A DNA stretch of 49,301 nucleotides. It comes from Lysobacteraceae bacterium. GTDB taxonomy: Bacteria; Pseudomonadota; Gammaproteobacteria; Xanthomonadales; Xanthomonadaceae. This document shows positions 1-8,512 of this stretch, piece after piece. Numbering within the stretch: the stretch's first letter is position 1; each line of letters begins with the position of its first letter. A program made the translations under genes and the position numbers. The stretch is from assembly GCA_004297225.1 (NCBI GenBank), contig SCUI01000012.1, forward strand, positions 1-49,301, given 5' to 3'. A model generated the notes under the pieces. That model searched no databases. It had not been told where the DNA came from and was given only the letters and a program-made list of their open reading frames with translations.

Positions 1-1
1 C

Positions 2-88
2 CGCGCCGGCCACGTCCAGGCCGGTGGCGGTCTCGATTCGCTGGCCCGGGCGCTGCCCCGGCCCAGGCGTCGTCGCAAGGCGGCCTGA
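2..88 (+). CDS. 3' end of an unidentified protein (partial)
   Basis: An open frame enters from the left edge and stops at TGA 86-88, giving a 28-residue tail rich in Gly, Ala and Arg that ends in three arginines followed by KAA. The sense strand and codon use are compatible with a real C-terminus, and a hairpin begins about 35 bases after the stop. Nothing in so short a tail identifies a family. It could also be a chance open frame in GC-rich DNA. Confidence 0.4.
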   Translation, partial: RAGHVQAGGGLDSLARALPRPRRRRKAA

Positions 89-122
89 GACTGCTTCGGG
101 TCCGGCATTTTCACGAATTATT

Positions 123-144
123 AACAGCCGCTTTAACGGCTGTT
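123..144. terminator. 8-bp inverted repeat after the first stop codon
   Basis: Arms at 123-130 and 137-144 pair perfectly (AACAGCCG with CGGCTGTT) around a 6-base loop, in an AT-rich pocket. The U-tract is poor (TTTAATC), so this may be a weak terminator of the gene ending at 88, or an operator. Because the repeat is a perfect palindrome, the strand is undecided. Confidence 0.4.
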
Positions 145-256
145 TAATCGGTTCGACCGTACCCTTGTCCAGACCGCAGACCTGCTTCCTCCAACTCGAC
201 ACACTCGTCAGTGCCGCTGTACGGCGACGCAGATTTCGGTAATCGGGGCAATGCTT

Positions 257-293
257 GGCCCAGGCGCGGGCTCCGCGCCTGGGCCTTTTGTTT
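257..293 (+). terminator. Strong Rho-independent terminator
   Basis: A perfect 12-bp stem (257-268 with 274-285), GC-rich, with a 5-base loop, is followed directly by TTTTGTTT (286-293). This is the strongest intrinsic terminator I saw in the window. It lies about 170 bases beyond the stop at 88 and 65 bases before the response regulator start, so it either ends a long 3' UTR, ends an unannotated small RNA in 89-256, or insulates the two-component genes. Confidence 0.85.
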
Positions 294-357
294 GCTTTAC
301 GCTGGTCGGTACACGCCGCCCGTTAAGCTGGCCGTGCCCCCACTACAGGACCCACGG

Positions 358-1041
358 ATGCGCATCCTCGTCATCGAAGACAATCCCGACATCGCCGCCA
401 ATCTCGGCGACTACCTGGAGGACCGGGGCCACACCGTCGACTTCGCCGCCGATGGCGTCACCGGCCTGCACCTTGCGGTGGTGCATGACTTCGACGCGGT
501 GGTGCTGGACCTCAACCTCCCCGGCATGGACGGGCTGGAGGTCTGCCGCAAGCTGCGCAACGAGGCGCGCAAGCAGACGCCGGTGCTGATGCTCACCGCC
601 CGCGACTCGCTGGACAACAAGCTGGCCGGCTTCGACTCCGGCGCCGACGACTACCTGGTGAAACCCTTCGCGCTGCAGGAAGTGGAAGTGCGCTTGAACG
701 CATTGGCGCGGCGCGGCCGCGGCGTGCAGACGCGGGTGCTGGACGTCGCCGACCTGGAATACAACCTCGACACCCTGGAAGTGCGCCGCGGCGGCAAGCT
801 GCTGCAGCTCAACCCGACCGCGCTGAAGATCCTGCAGTCGCTGATGGAGGCCTCGCCCGCGGTGGTCACGCGGCAGGAGCTGGAAACCCGCGTCTGGGGC
901 GAGGAGCTGCCCGATTCCGACTCCTTGCGCGTGCACATCCACGGCCTGCGCGCGGTGCTCGACAAGCCCTTCGACACTCCGTTGATCCAGACCCGGCATG
1001 GCATCGGCTACCGCATCGCAGCACCCGATGGCGGCAGCTGA
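358..1041 (+). CDS. colR: OmpR/PhoB-family response regulator, ColR type
   Basis: 227 aa. The receiver domain occupies about residues 1-115, with the acidic pair E7/D8, the phosphoacceptor D51 (VVLDLNLPGMDG) and the conserved Lys in DDYLVKPF. A winged-helix DNA-binding domain follows (about 125-220), ending in RHGIGYRIA. Start 358 is chosen because MRILVIEDN is the canonical receiver N-terminus; the frame is open further upstream but crosses the terminator at 257-293. The kinase gene overlaps its 3' end, so the two are co-translated. ColR/ColS systems in Pseudomonas and Xanthomonas respond to envelope and metal stress and influence lipid A modification and virulence. The ColR name rests on remembered similarity; PhoP/QseB-like is the alternative. 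Confidence 0.9.
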   Translation: MRILVIEDNPDIAANLGDYLEDRGHTVDFAADGVTGLHLAVVHDFDAVVLDLNLPGMDGLEVCRKLRNEARKQTPVLMLTARDSLDNKLAGFDSGADDYLVKPFALQEVEVRLNALARRGRGVQTRVLDVADLEYNLDTLEVRRGGKLLQLNPTALKILQSLMEASPAVVTRQELETRVWGEELPDSDSLRVHIHGLRAVLDKPFDTPLIQTRHGIGYRIAAPDGGS

Positions 1042-2368
1042 GGACGCACCCCCGGCGCCCGCGGGGGGACGCCGTCGCAAGCCGATCCGCTACCGGCGCC
1101 GGCTGCGCAGCCGCATCATCCTGTCCTACGTCCTGCTCGGCTTCAGCCTGACGCTGGCGCTCGCGTTCGCGACCTACTACGCGCGCAACCGCGTGGAGAA
1201 CCAGCTGGTCGAGGACGTGATGAACCGCAACATCGAGGAACTGGCGCGGCGCTTCTTCGCCAATCCGGGTGGTCCGCCCGAACTCGCCTTCCAGCAGATG
1301 CGCGCCTACGCCTTCGCTCCCGAGAGCGAGCGGCTGAAGCGCGACTTCCCGGAGTGGCGCTCGTTCGACGACGGCATCTACGGAATGAAGGGCGTCGACG
1401 AACAGGGCGATCCCTTCACCTACAAGCTGGCCGTCCGCAAGACGCCGGAGACCTGGTTCTTCATCGCCTACGACATGACCCAGTCGGTGCGCGGCGAACG
1501 CCAGTTCAACAACGCCCTGGTCGGCGTGGTGCTGGTGTTCACCGTGCTCTCGCTGCTGGTCGGCTGGTGGGCTGCGTCGCGGGTCATGAGCCCGGTGTCG
1601 GAACTGGCACAGCGCTTGCGCGAGTCGGGGCGCAGCGCGCAGCCGGAGTCGCTGGCGTCGCACTTTCCCGACGACGAGGTCGGCGAGCTGGCCAAGGCAC
1701 TGGACGATTACGCCGCGCGCCTGACCGAGGTCGTGCAGCGCGACCGCGAGTTCAACGCCGACGTCAGCCATGAATTGCGCACGCCGCTGGCGGTGATCAA
1801 GGGCGCCGCGGAACTGCTGCTGTCGCGCCCGGACCTGGACGCCAAGACCGAGGCCCGGCTGCTGCGGATCCAGCGCGCCGAGCAGCAATGCACCGACCTG
1901 ATCAATGCGTTGCTGCTGCTGTCGCGCAACGAGCGCGGCCGCGGCGCCGCGGACGTGGCGCGGATCGCCGAGCAGCTGCTGGATGCGCATCGCGCGCAGC
2001 TCGGCGGCAAGGCGCTGGAGCTGCGCATGGAAGGCGAACCGGGGTTGGTGGTGGATGCGCCCACGGCCGCGGTGGTGGTCGCGCTGGGCAACCTGATCGG
2101 CAACGCCGTGAAGTACACCCACGTCGGCGAGGTGGTGGTGCGCCTGCTGCCGGGTGCGGTCGCGGTGGTCGATTCGGGCCCGGGCCTCACCAGGGAAGAA
2201 GCGGCGCGCCTGTTCGAACGCGGCTACCGCGGCAACCACGCCGAGCATTCGCAGGGCGGCGGCATCGGCCTGTCGATCGTGCGCAGGCTGTGCGACCTGT
2301 ATGGCTGGAACGTGCGGGTGGTGCCGGGCGAGGCTCGCGGCGTCGTCGCGACGTTGACGTTCTCCTGA
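1028..2368 (+). CDS. colS: Membrane sensor histidine kinase, ColS type
   Basis: 446 aa from ATG 1028, which overlaps the regulator stop by 14 bases; ATG 998 is an in-frame alternative. Order: Arg-rich cytoplasmic N-terminus, membrane helix (about 30-50), periplasmic sensor of about 120 residues, second helix (about 160-180), HAMP-like linker, dimerisation helix with H-box FNADVSHELRTPL (His near residue 248), N-box LGNLIGNAVKYT, G-box DSGPGLTREE and GGGIGLSIVRRL. All catalytic boxes are intact, so it should autophosphorylate and pass phosphate to D51 of the adjacent regulator. The periplasmic segment shows no obvious ligand motif, so the stimulus cannot be read from sequence. Confidence 0.9.
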   Translation: MAAAEDAPPAPAGGRRRKPIRYRRRLRSRIILSYVLLGFSLTLALAFATYYARNRVENQLVEDVMNRNIEELARRFFANPGGPPELAFQQMRAYAFAPESERLKRDFPEWRSFDDGIYGMKGVDEQGDPFTYKLAVRKTPETWFFIAYDMTQSVRGERQFNNALVGVVLVFTVLSLLVGWWAASRVMSPVSELAQRLRESGRSAQPESLASHFPDDEVGELAKALDDYAARLTEVVQRDREFNADVSHELRTPLAVIKGAAELLLSRPDLDAKTEARLLRIQRAEQQCTDLINALLLLSRNERGRGAADVARIAEQLLDAHRAQLGGKALELRMEGEPGLVVDAPTAAVVVALGNLIGNAVKYTHVGEVVVRLLPGAVAVVDSGPGLTREEAARLFERGYRGNHAEHSQGGGIGLSIVRRLCDLYGWNVRVVPGEARGVVATLTFS

Positions 2369-2393
2369 AACCGAAGCCGGCCATGGGTGGGCC

Positions 2394-3314
2394 CTACACT
2401 CGGACGGGGTCCAGCCAGCCGTGCTTGTCGGGCGTGGCGCCGGTGAACAGGCCGAAGAACAGATCCTGCAGCTGCCGGGTCACCGGGCCGGCCCTGCCGG
2501 CGCCGACCTGGCGCCCGTCCACCGAGCGGATCGGGGTGATCTCGGCGGCGGTGCCGCACATGAACAGCTCGTCGCACAGGTACAGGTATTCGCGCGGCAG
2601 GTCGCGCTCGACCACGGTGATGCCGGCGTCGCGCGCCAGGGTCATGATCGAGTCGCGGGTGATGCCGTTGAGCAGCGCGGCGCTCACCGGCGTGGTGTGC
2701 AGCGCGCCATTGAAGACCAGGAACAGGTTCTCGCCCGCGCCTTCGCTGAGCAGGCCGGTGGAGGCCAGGGCGATGCCTTCGCCGAAGCCCAGCCGCCGGG
2801 CTTCGCGCGCGATGAGCTGGCCGGACAGGTAATTGCCGCCGGCCTTGGCCCCGGCGGGGATGGTGTTGGGCGCGAACCGCTGCCAGCTGGAGACGCAGGC
2901 GTCGATGCCCTGCTCGAGCACGCCTTCGCCGAGGTAAGCGCCCATCGCCCACGCCGCCACGGCGACGTCGATCGGGGTCTGCGCCGACAGCCCGAAGCCG
3001 CCAAGGCCGCGCCAGGCCACCGGCCGCAGGTAGCCGCGCGACAACTCGTTGCGCGTGAGCACTTCGCGGCAGGCGGCGTCGATTTCCGCCTGCGTGTACG
3101 GGATCTCCATCTCGTAGATGCGCGCGGAGGCGAACAGGCGCCGGGTGTGGTCGCCGAGGCGGAAGATCGCCGGGCCGTCGGGGGTTTCATAGCTGCGGAT
3201 GCCCTCGAACACCGACGAGCCGTAGTGCAGCGCGTGCGACATCACGTGGGTGGTGGCTTCCGCCCAGGGCTTGATGCTGCCGTTCTGCCAGATCCACTCG
3301 GGGTATTGCTGCAT
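2394..3314 (-). CDS. ilvE: Branched-chain amino acid aminotransferase
   Basis: 306 aa, class IV PLP aminotransferase carrying out the last step of Ile/Leu/Val synthesis and its reverse. The PLP lysine lies in GAKAGGNYLSGQL, followed by GLLSEGAGENLF, GITRDSI, DELFMCGTAAEI and the C-terminal GLFTG....DKHGWLDPV typical of the E. coli IlvE subgroup. Start MQQYPEWIWQNG is the family N-terminus; the frame stays open upstream, but that extension is low-complexity. It converges on the kinase gene with a 25-bp gap, in which a degenerate GTAG-headed palindrome may remain. No leader peptide or attenuator is visible upstream, where the secreted protein gene ends. Confidence 0.95.
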   Translation of the reverse strand: MQQYPEWIWQNGSIKPWAEATTHVMSHALHYGSSVFEGIRSYETPDGPAIFRLGDHTRRLFASARIYEMEIPYTQAEIDAACREVLTRNELSRGYLRPVAWRGLGGFGLSAQTPIDVAVAAWAMGAYLGEGVLEQGIDACVSSWQRFAPNTIPAGAKAGGNYLSGQLIAREARRLGFGEGIALASTGLLSEGAGENLFLVFNGALHTTPVSAALLNGITRDSIMTLARDAGITVVERDLPREYLYLCDELFMCGTAAEITPIRSVDGRQVGAGRAGPVTRQLQDLFFGLFTGATPDKHGWLDPVRV

Positions 3315-3363
3315 CGCGCTGCTCCGTCGGCCCACGGCCGGGAAAGCGCTTATTTTGCGCCCT

Positions 3364-3897
3364 TCACAGCCGCACCCACCAGCACCCGGCCTCGCGCGCC
3401 AGGCGCAGCGTGGTCGCCGATGGCGTGGTGCCGTTCTCCGTGGTCTGCTCGATCCGCACGCCGACCGGGTCGTGGGCATCCAGCGGCGGGTAGTACAGCG
3501 ATCCGGGCACGGGTTCGGGCGTGGCGTACAGCGGGACGATGTCCACCAGCGGGCGCCTGGCGATGGTTTCCAGCCGGTCCATGATGTCGTAGCCGGCGCG
3601 GGTGGACAGGCCGGTCCATTGGTAGAAGGCGGCCAGCTGGTTGACGTCGCCGACCTCGATCGCGGTCGAGAGTTCGATCAACAGCGCGGTGAAATCGCGC
3701 GCGCAGGCGTTGCGATAGCGGCTCGCGAGGCGCGGCTGCGTCGCCGGCGGCGCCGGCTCGGCGCCGAGGCTGGCGCAGGCCTGGTCGGTGTACAGGATTT
3801 CACCGTTCGCATGCATGCACGAATTCACCTGCGCGGCGACCGGCGCGGAAAGCGCGAACAGGAGAGCCATGGCGATGGCGCGGGCAGGACAGGCCAT
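3364..3897 (-). CDS. Secreted DUF4124-like protein, paralog 2
   Basis: 177 aa with a signal peptide (hydrophobic MALLFALSAPVAA, cleavage expected after AQ); translation could begin at 3897 or at the internal Met at 3870. The mature N-terminus has the short motif C-x3-NGEILYTDQAC, resembling DUF4124, a small periplasmic domain. A helical region follows (DVNQLAAFYQWTGLSTRAGYDIMDRL) and the protein ends EAGCWWVRL. The same three blocks occur in the next gene, so the two are tandem duplicates. Four or more cysteines suggest disulfides in the periplasm. Function unknown. Confidence 0.8.
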   Translation of the reverse strand: MACPARAIAMALLFALSAPVAAQVNSCMHANGEILYTDQACASLGAEPAPPATQPRLASRYRNACARDFTALLIELSTAIEVGDVNQLAAFYQWTGLSTRAGYDIMDRLETIARRPLVDIVPLYATPEPVPGSLYYPPLDAHDPVGVRIEQTTENGTTPSATTLRLAREAGCWWVRL

Positions 3898-3921
3898 CGC
3901 CCGAGGTTATCAGCCCTGCCG

Positions 3922-4551
3922 TCAGAACGAGACGAAATAGCAGCCGGCGTCCCGGTGCACGTCGAAGTCGACGGTGCGCGCGCCGGGGCCGTCGCCGTCG
4001 CCGAGCACGAGTTGCAACATGCCCGCGTTCGCGCCGGGCGACTGCATGCCAGCGGAAGCGAACATCATCCCGGCGTTGCCGTAGGACGCGTCCAGGTAGC
4101 GGCTGTCGAGCACCGGGTTTCCGACCAGTTGCTGGAGCCGGTCGAGCGTGCGTTGACCCGCGTCGTTGGACATGCCCGCCCAGTCGTAGCTCTCGGCGAC
4201 GCGGTTGACGTCGCCAAGCGCCAGCGACGCGCGCAGGTCCATCGCCAGCTGGGTCGGCGTGCGCGCGCAGCCGTCGGCGGGCGAGCGGCGGCCCGGGGCG
4301 TAACCCGTGGCGACCGCATTGCCGTCGATCGCGGGATACGACGCGAAGGTGGTGTCGCTCGGCACGTCGATCACCCGGCTGGAGATCGCCATCGAATCGG
4401 CGCCGAACACCTTGCAGCTGCCATCGGTGTAGCCGATCGAGCCGTCCGCCGACTGGCACTTCTGCAGCGTCGTCGCATGGACGGGTCCGGGAGCGGGAGC
4501 CGCGGCCAGGGCGAGGGTGACGGCGGCGACGAGGAGGGGAAAGCGGTTCAT
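3922..4551 (-). CDS. Secreted DUF4124-like protein, paralog 1
   Basis: 209 aa from MNRFPLLVAAVTLALAAAP, a clear signal peptide; an upstream in-frame Met at 4602 would put charged residues before it and is less likely. Motif C-x3-DGSIGYTDGSC matches its neighbour's C-x3-NGEILYTDQAC, and DVNRVAESYDWAGMSNDAGQRTLDRL matches DVNQLAAFYQWTGLSTRAGYDIMDRL. Both end in an RxAGC-aromatic block (RDAGCYFVSF here, REAGCWWVRL there). The pair is spaced by 24 bases on the same strand and is probably co-transcribed. No enzymatic motif is visible. Confidence 0.8.
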   Translation of the reverse strand: MNRFPLLVAAVTLALAAAPAPGPVHATTLQKCQSADGSIGYTDGSCKVFGADSMAISSRVIDVPSDTTFASYPAIDGNAVATGYAPGRRSPADGCARTPTQLAMDLRASLALGDVNRVAESYDWAGMSNDAGQRTLDRLQQLVGNPVLDSRYLDASYGNAGMMFASAGMQSPGANAGMLQLVLGDGDGPGARTVDFDVHRDAGCYFVSF

Positions 4552-4645
4552 GCGGCGGTACCGGTCTGCGGGTTGCCCGCATGCTCGGTGCCGTCGCGTC
4601 AACGACGCGGGGAAAATGCCGCGTGGAACTGGCCCGGCGCTGAAT

Positions 4646-5479
4646 TCAGCGCAGGTTGCGCAACACGTTCAGGGTCGGTTTCGACAGATTGAGCGTGTAG
4701 AAGTGCAGGGCGGGCGCGCCGCCATCGACCAGCCGCATGCACATCGCGGCCACGAACTCGGCGGCGAACCCGCGGATCGAGTCGGCGTCGTCGCCATACG
4801 CCTGCATGCGCTTGGAGATCCAGCGCGGGATCTCCGCACCGCAGGCTTCCGAGAACCGGCGCAACTGCGAGAAATTGGAGATCGGCATGATCCCCGGCAC
4901 GATCGGCACCTGCACGCCGAGCTTGCGCACGTCGTCGACGAAGCGGAAATAGGCGTCGGCGTTGTAGAAGTACTGGGTGATCGCGCCGTCGGCGCCGGCA
5001 TCCACCTTGGCCTTGAAGTGGCGCAGGTCGGCCAGGGCGTCTTCGGCCTGCGGGTGGCATTCGGGGTAGCAGCCGACCTCGACGTGGAACCAGTCGCCGT
5101 GCTCGGCGCGGATGAACGCGACCAGGTCGGTGGCGTGGCGCAGGTCGCCCATGCGCGCCATGCCCGAGGGCAGGTCGCCGCGCAGCGCCACCAGGCGCTT
5201 GCAACCCATCGCCCGGTAGAGCTTGAGCAGCTTGCGGATTTCCTCGCGGCTGCCGCCCATGCAGCTCACGTGCGGCGCGGCATCCAGCGCGTGCCTTTCG
5301 CGCAGGCGCTGGATGGTTTCCGGCGTGTAGGACAAGGTCGAGCCACCGGCGCCGAAGGTGCACGACACGTACTCGGGCGACTGCGTGCGCAGCTTCGCCG
5401 CGGACCGGTCGAGCAGCGAACGCTGCTCGTCGGTCTTGGGCGGGTAGAACTCGAAGGAAATCGGGACGCTGACGGCCAT
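4646..5479 (-). CDS. metF: 5,10-methylenetetrahydrofolate reductase
   Basis: 277 aa TIM-barrel flavoprotein that reduces methylene-THF to methyl-THF, the methyl donor for methionine synthesis. Motifs: ISFEFYPPKTDEQ with the catalytic Glu, CTFGAGGST, VALRGDLP, ITQYFYNADAYFRFVDD, PIVPGIMPI. Length matches the bacterial family, and no C-terminal regulatory domain is present. It lies 24 bases downstream of ahcY on the same strand with no terminator between, so it should be transcribed with ahcY under the SAH riboswitch. Co-regulation makes sense: clearing SAH yields homocysteine, and methyl-THF remethylates it. Confidence 0.95.
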   Translation of the reverse strand: MAVSVPISFEFYPPKTDEQRSLLDRSAAKLRTQSPEYVSCTFGAGGSTLSYTPETIQRLRERHALDAAPHVSCMGGSREEIRKLLKLYRAMGCKRLVALRGDLPSGMARMGDLRHATDLVAFIRAEHGDWFHVEVGCYPECHPQAEDALADLRHFKAKVDAGADGAITQYFYNADAYFRFVDDVRKLGVQVPIVPGIMPISNFSQLRRFSEACGAEIPRWISKRMQAYGDDADSIRGFAAEFVAAMCMRLVDGGAPALHFYTLNLSKPTLNVLRNLR

Positions 5480-5503
5480 GCGGGTTCCCCGGTCGCGTCG
5501 CGG

Positions 5504-6949
5504 TCAGTAGCGGTAGTGTTCGGCCTTGAACGGACCATCCACCGGGACGCCGAGGTAGTCGGCCTGCTCCGGGGTCAGTTTCGTCAGCTTCACCCCGATC
5601 TTCTCCAGGTGCAGGCGCGCCACTTCCTCGTCGAGCTTCTTCGGCAGCAGGTAGACCTGCTTGCCGTAGCGATCCTTGTTCGCCCACAGGTCGATCTGCG
5701 CGAGCGTCTGGTTGGCGAACGAGTTGGACATGACGAAGCTCGGGTGGCCGGTGGCGCAACCCAGGTTCACCAGCCGCCCCTCGGCCAGCAGGAAGATGCT
5801 GTTGCCGCCGGCGAAGGTGAACTTGTCCACCTGCGGCTTGATGTTGGTCTTGTTCACGCCGGGCAGCGCGTACAGGGCGTCCACCTGGATCTCGTTGTCG
5901 AAGTGGCCGATGTTGCAGACGATGGCCTGGTCCTTCATCGCCTGCATGTGGGCGACGGTGATGATGTCCTTGTTGCCGGTGGTGGTGACGTAGATGTCGC
6001 CGCGGCCGAGCGTGCTCTCGACGGTGTTGACCTCGAAGCCCTCCATCGCCGCCTGCAGCGCGCAGATCGGGTCGATCTCGGTGACCACCACGCGCGCGCC
6101 ATAGGCCCGCATCGAGTGCGCGCAGCCCTTGCCGACGTCGCCGTAGCCGCAGACCACCACCACCTTGCCGGCCAGCATCACGTCCATCGCGCGCTTCAGG
6201 CCGTCGGCCAGCGACTCGCGGCAGCCGTAGAGGTTGTCGAACTTGGACTTGGTGACCGAATCGTTGACGTTGATCGCGGGCACCAGCAGCTTGCCCTGCT
6301 CGGCGAGCTGGTACAGGCGGTGCACGCCGGTGGTGGTCTCCTCGGAAACGCCCTTCCAGCCTTCGACCACGGTGTGCCAGTAACCGGGACGTTCCTTCGC
6401 GACCCGCTTGAGCAGGTCCTTGATCACCTGCTCCTCGTGCGAGGACGCCTTCTCGTCGACCCAGGTGCTGCCGTTCTCGAGTTCGTAGCCCTTGTGGATC
6501 AGCAGGGTGACGTCGCCGCCGTCGTCCACCACTAGCTGCGGGCCAAGGAAACCGCCCTTGCCGTCGGGGAAGCTCAGCGCGTCGAGCGTGCAGTCCCAGT
6601 ATTCCTCCAGGGTCTCGCCCTTCCAGGCGAACACCGGCGTGCCGCTGGCGGCGATCGCGGCGGCGGCGTGGTCCTGGGTCGAGAAGATGTTGCAGGACGC
6701 CCAGCGCACGTCGGCGCCGATGTCCTTCAGCGTCTCGATCAGCACCGCGGTCTGGATGGTCATGTGCAGCGAGCCGGTCACGCGCACGCCCTTGAGCGGG
6801 GCCTGCGCGGCATGCTTGCGGCGGATGGACATCAGGCCGGGCATCTCGTGCTCGGCGATGTCGATCTCCTTGCGGCCGAAATCGGCCAGGGAGATGTCGG
6901 CGACCTTGTAGTCGCCGTCGGTGGAGAAGCTGCGGGCTTGTGCGTTCAT
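5504..6949 (-). CDS. ahcY: S-adenosylhomocysteine hydrolase
   Basis: 481 aa NAD-dependent adenosylhomocysteinase, which splits SAH into adenosine and homocysteine. Visible signatures: [21 protein letters not shown], the catalytic region [21 protein letters not shown], Rossmann loop [12 protein letters not shown] (about residue 268), [10 protein letters not shown], and the C-terminal KAEHYRY whose Lys/Tyr complete the NAD site. Length fits the bacterial form that carries the extra insert. The start is ATG 6949 with SD GGAG at 6957-6960. The leader is an SAH riboswitch, so expression should rise when SAH builds up. Confidence 0.97.
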   Translation of the reverse strand: MNAQARSFSTDGDYKVADISLADFGRKEIDIAEHEMPGLMSIRRKHAAQAPLKGVRVTGSLHMTIQTAVLIETLKDIGADVRWASCNIFSTQDHAAAAIAASGTPVFAWKGETLEEYWDCTLDALSFPDGKGGFLGPQLVVDDGGDVTLLIHKGYELENGSTWVDEKASSHEEQVIKDLLKRVAKERPGYWHTVVEGWKGVSEETTTGVHRLYQLAEQGKLLVPAINVNDSVTKSKFDNLYGCRESLADGLKRAMDVMLAGKVVVVCGYGDVGKGCAHSMRAYGARVVVTEIDPICALQAAMEGFEVNTVESTLGRGDIYVTTTGNKDIITVAHMQAMKDQAIVCNIGHFDNEIQVDALYALPGVNKTNIKPQVDKFTFAGGNSIFLLAEGRLVNLGCATGHPSFVMSNSFANQTLAQIDLWANKDRYGKQVYLLPKKLDEEVARLHLEKIGVKLTKLTPEQADYLGVPVDGPFKAEHYRY

Positions 6950-6975
6950 GGAGGTGCTCCGTCGGATGGATTCAA

Positions 6976-7050
6976 CGGGCGCCGTTGTTGCTGCGTCCCG
7001 CCGAGCCTGGCCGCCCTGTGTCGACGGTCGCAGCGCCCCTCGGCGGGACG
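6976..7050 (-). promoter_or_regulatory. SAH riboswitch in the ahcY-metF leader
   Basis: Read on the minus strand, P1 is a perfect 12-bp helix: CGTCCCGCCGAG (7050-7039) with CTCGGCGGGACG (7005-6994). Inside sit the conserved blocks GAGGGGCGCTGCGAC (7041-7027) and GCCAGGCTCGG (7011-7001, with one base of leeway). Downstream, CAACGGCGCCC contributes GCGCCC, which can pair with GGGCGC just inside P1 to form the pseudoknot expected of the class. This matches the SAH aptamer as I remember it from Ralstonia and Pseudomonas ahcY leaders. The motif ends about 27 bases before the ahcY ATG. The class turns expression on when SAH binds. Confidence 0.92.
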
Positions 7051-7085
7051 TCGTGTCGCGGCTTGCGCCGCTCCCACAAGGTGGG
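7051..7085 (-). repeat. REP-like palindrome (GTGGGAGCGGC family)
   Basis: On the minus strand this reads CCCACCTTGTGGG followed by GAGCGGCGCAAGCCGCGAC, two adjoining small hairpins (CCCAC/GTGGG and GCGGC/GCCGC). It lies between the metK stop and the SAH riboswitch. A second copy, differing at about 3 of 23 positions, lies at 12100-12123. Such sequences are dispersed REP elements in Xanthomonadaceae and Pseudomonas genomes. Its place after metK suggests it stabilises or ends metK mRNA, and it leaves little room for an independent ahcY promoter. Confidence 0.7.
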
Positions 7086-7092
7086 TTCGCGG

Positions 7093-8310
7093 TTATTTCA
7101 GCTTCGCGGCCTTGCGCAATTCCTCGGCCTTGTCGGTCTTCTCCCAGGAGAAGCTGGTCGCCTTCTGCTTCTTGCCGGCCGCGTCAACGTACTCGACCGC
7201 TTCGGGCTTGCGGCCGAAGTGGCCGTAGGCGGCGGTCGCCTGGTACATCGGGTGGATCAGGTCGAGCATCTGGATGATGCCGTACGGGCGCAGGTCGAAG
7301 TGGCGGCGGATCAGCTTCTCGATCACGTCGTCGCCGACCTTGCCGGTGCCGAAGGTGGTGACCGAGATCGAGGTCGGCTCGGCGACGCCGATGGCGTAGC
7401 TGACCTGGACCTCGCAACGGTCGGCCAGGCCGGCGGCGACCACGTTCTTGGCGACGTAGCGCGCGGCATACGCGGCCGAGCGGTCGACCTTGGACGGATC
7501 CTTGCCGGAGAACGCGCCGCCGCCGTGGCGGGCCCAGCCGCCGTAGGTGTCGACGATGATCTTGCGGCCGGTCAGGCCGCAGTCGCCCACCGGACCGCCG
7601 ATGACGAACTTGCCGGTCGGGTTGATGTGGAACTTGGTGCCCTTGTGCAGCCACTTGGCCGGCAGCACCGGCTTCAGGATGGTCTCGCGGACGGCTTCGA
7701 CCAGGTCCTTCTGCTTCACGCCCGGATCGTGCTGGGTGGACAGCACCACCGCGTCGATGGCGACGGCCTTGCCGTTCTCGTAGCGCAGGGTGACCTGCGA
7801 CTTGGCGTCAGGGCGCAGCCACGGCAGCGGCGAGTTCCTGCGCTTGCGCACCTTCGCCTGCTGCTCGACCAGCCGGTGCGAAAGATGGATCGCGGCCGGC
7901 ATGTAGCTGTCGGTCTCGTTGGTGGCGTAGCCGAACATCAGGCCCTGGTCGCCGGCGCCCTGTTCCTCGGGCTTCTTGCGGTCCACGCCTTGGTTGATGT
8001 CGGGCGACTGCTTGCCGATCAGGTTGAGCACGCCGCAGGTGGCGCCGTCGAAACCGACCTCGCTGGAGTCGTAGCCGATGTCCAGGATCACCTTGCGGGT
8101 CAGCGCCTCCAGGTCGATCCACGCGGAGGTGGTGATCTCGCCGGCGACGATCGCCACGCCGGTCTTGACCATGGTTTCGCAGGCCACGCGCGCGCGCTTG
8201 TCCTGCGCCAGGATCGCGTCGAGCACGGCATCCGAGATCTGGTCGGCGACCTTGTCCGGGTGGCCTTCGGAGACCGATTCGGAGGTGAACAGGTAGGCGG
8301 AGCTGGACAT
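7093..8310 (-). CDS. metK: S-adenosylmethionine synthetase
   Basis: 405 aa; makes SAM from methionine and ATP. Family motifs: [20 protein letters not shown] at the N-terminus, [14 protein letters not shown], and the glycine-rich phosphate loop [19 protein letters not shown]. Start 8310 ([12 protein letters not shown]) is fixed by homology; the longer open frame would translate the promoter. It is immediately upstream, same strand, of the ahcY-metF unit, so the whole SAM to SAH to homocysteine to methyl-THF loop is in one block. No SAM riboswitch fits the short leader, but two overlapping palindromes lie just upstream. Confidence 0.97.
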   Translation of the reverse strand: MSSSAYLFTSESVSEGHPDKVADQISDAVLDAILAQDKRARVACETMVKTGVAIVAGEITTSAWIDLEALTRKVILDIGYDSSEVGFDGATCGVLNLIGKQSPDINQGVDRKKPEEQGAGDQGLMFGYATNETDSYMPAAIHLSHRLVEQQAKVRKRRNSPLPWLRPDAKSQVTLRYENGKAVAIDAVVLSTQHDPGVKQKDLVEAVRETILKPVLPAKWLHKGTKFHINPTGKFVIGGPVGDCGLTGRKIIVDTYGGWARHGGGAFSGKDPSKVDRSAAYAARYVAKNVVAAGLADRCEVQVSYAIGVAEPTSISVTTFGTGKVGDDVIEKLIRRHFDLRPYGIIQMLDLIHPMYQATAAYGHFGRKPEAVEYVDAAGKKQKATSFSWEKTDKAEELRKAAKLK

Positions 8311-8319
8311 CGCGGGGGG

Positions 8320-8338
8320 CCCTCGAGGGATATATCCC
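8320..8338 (-). promoter_or_regulatory. Overlapping palindromes upstream of metK (operator candidate)
   Basis: CCCTCGAGGG (8320-8329) and GGGATATATCCC (8327-8338) are perfect palindromes that share GGG, located 10-28 bases before the metK start on the minus strand. They cover the likely ribosome-binding region (GAGGG). A dimeric repressor site, such as the ArsR-family SahR that controls SAM-cycle genes in many Proteobacteria, is a reasonable candidate, but I cannot confirm a match to a known SahR motif. Mutually exclusive RNA hairpins are the alternative. Confidence 0.45.
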
Positions 8339-8512
8339 TTGATACGGATGAAAGGATGGCCGGGAATGATACACGCGGCGTGGTCGCTGCGCATCGCCTC
8401 CGATTGTGCCCGGCCCGCGGCCAGGGGTTGTCATCATCCGGACCCGTGGTGGCAATGCGGCTGTCTCCGGCGACGGCCAGGCTGTCGGCATCCCGCCCCT
8501 GCCTGCGCCCAG

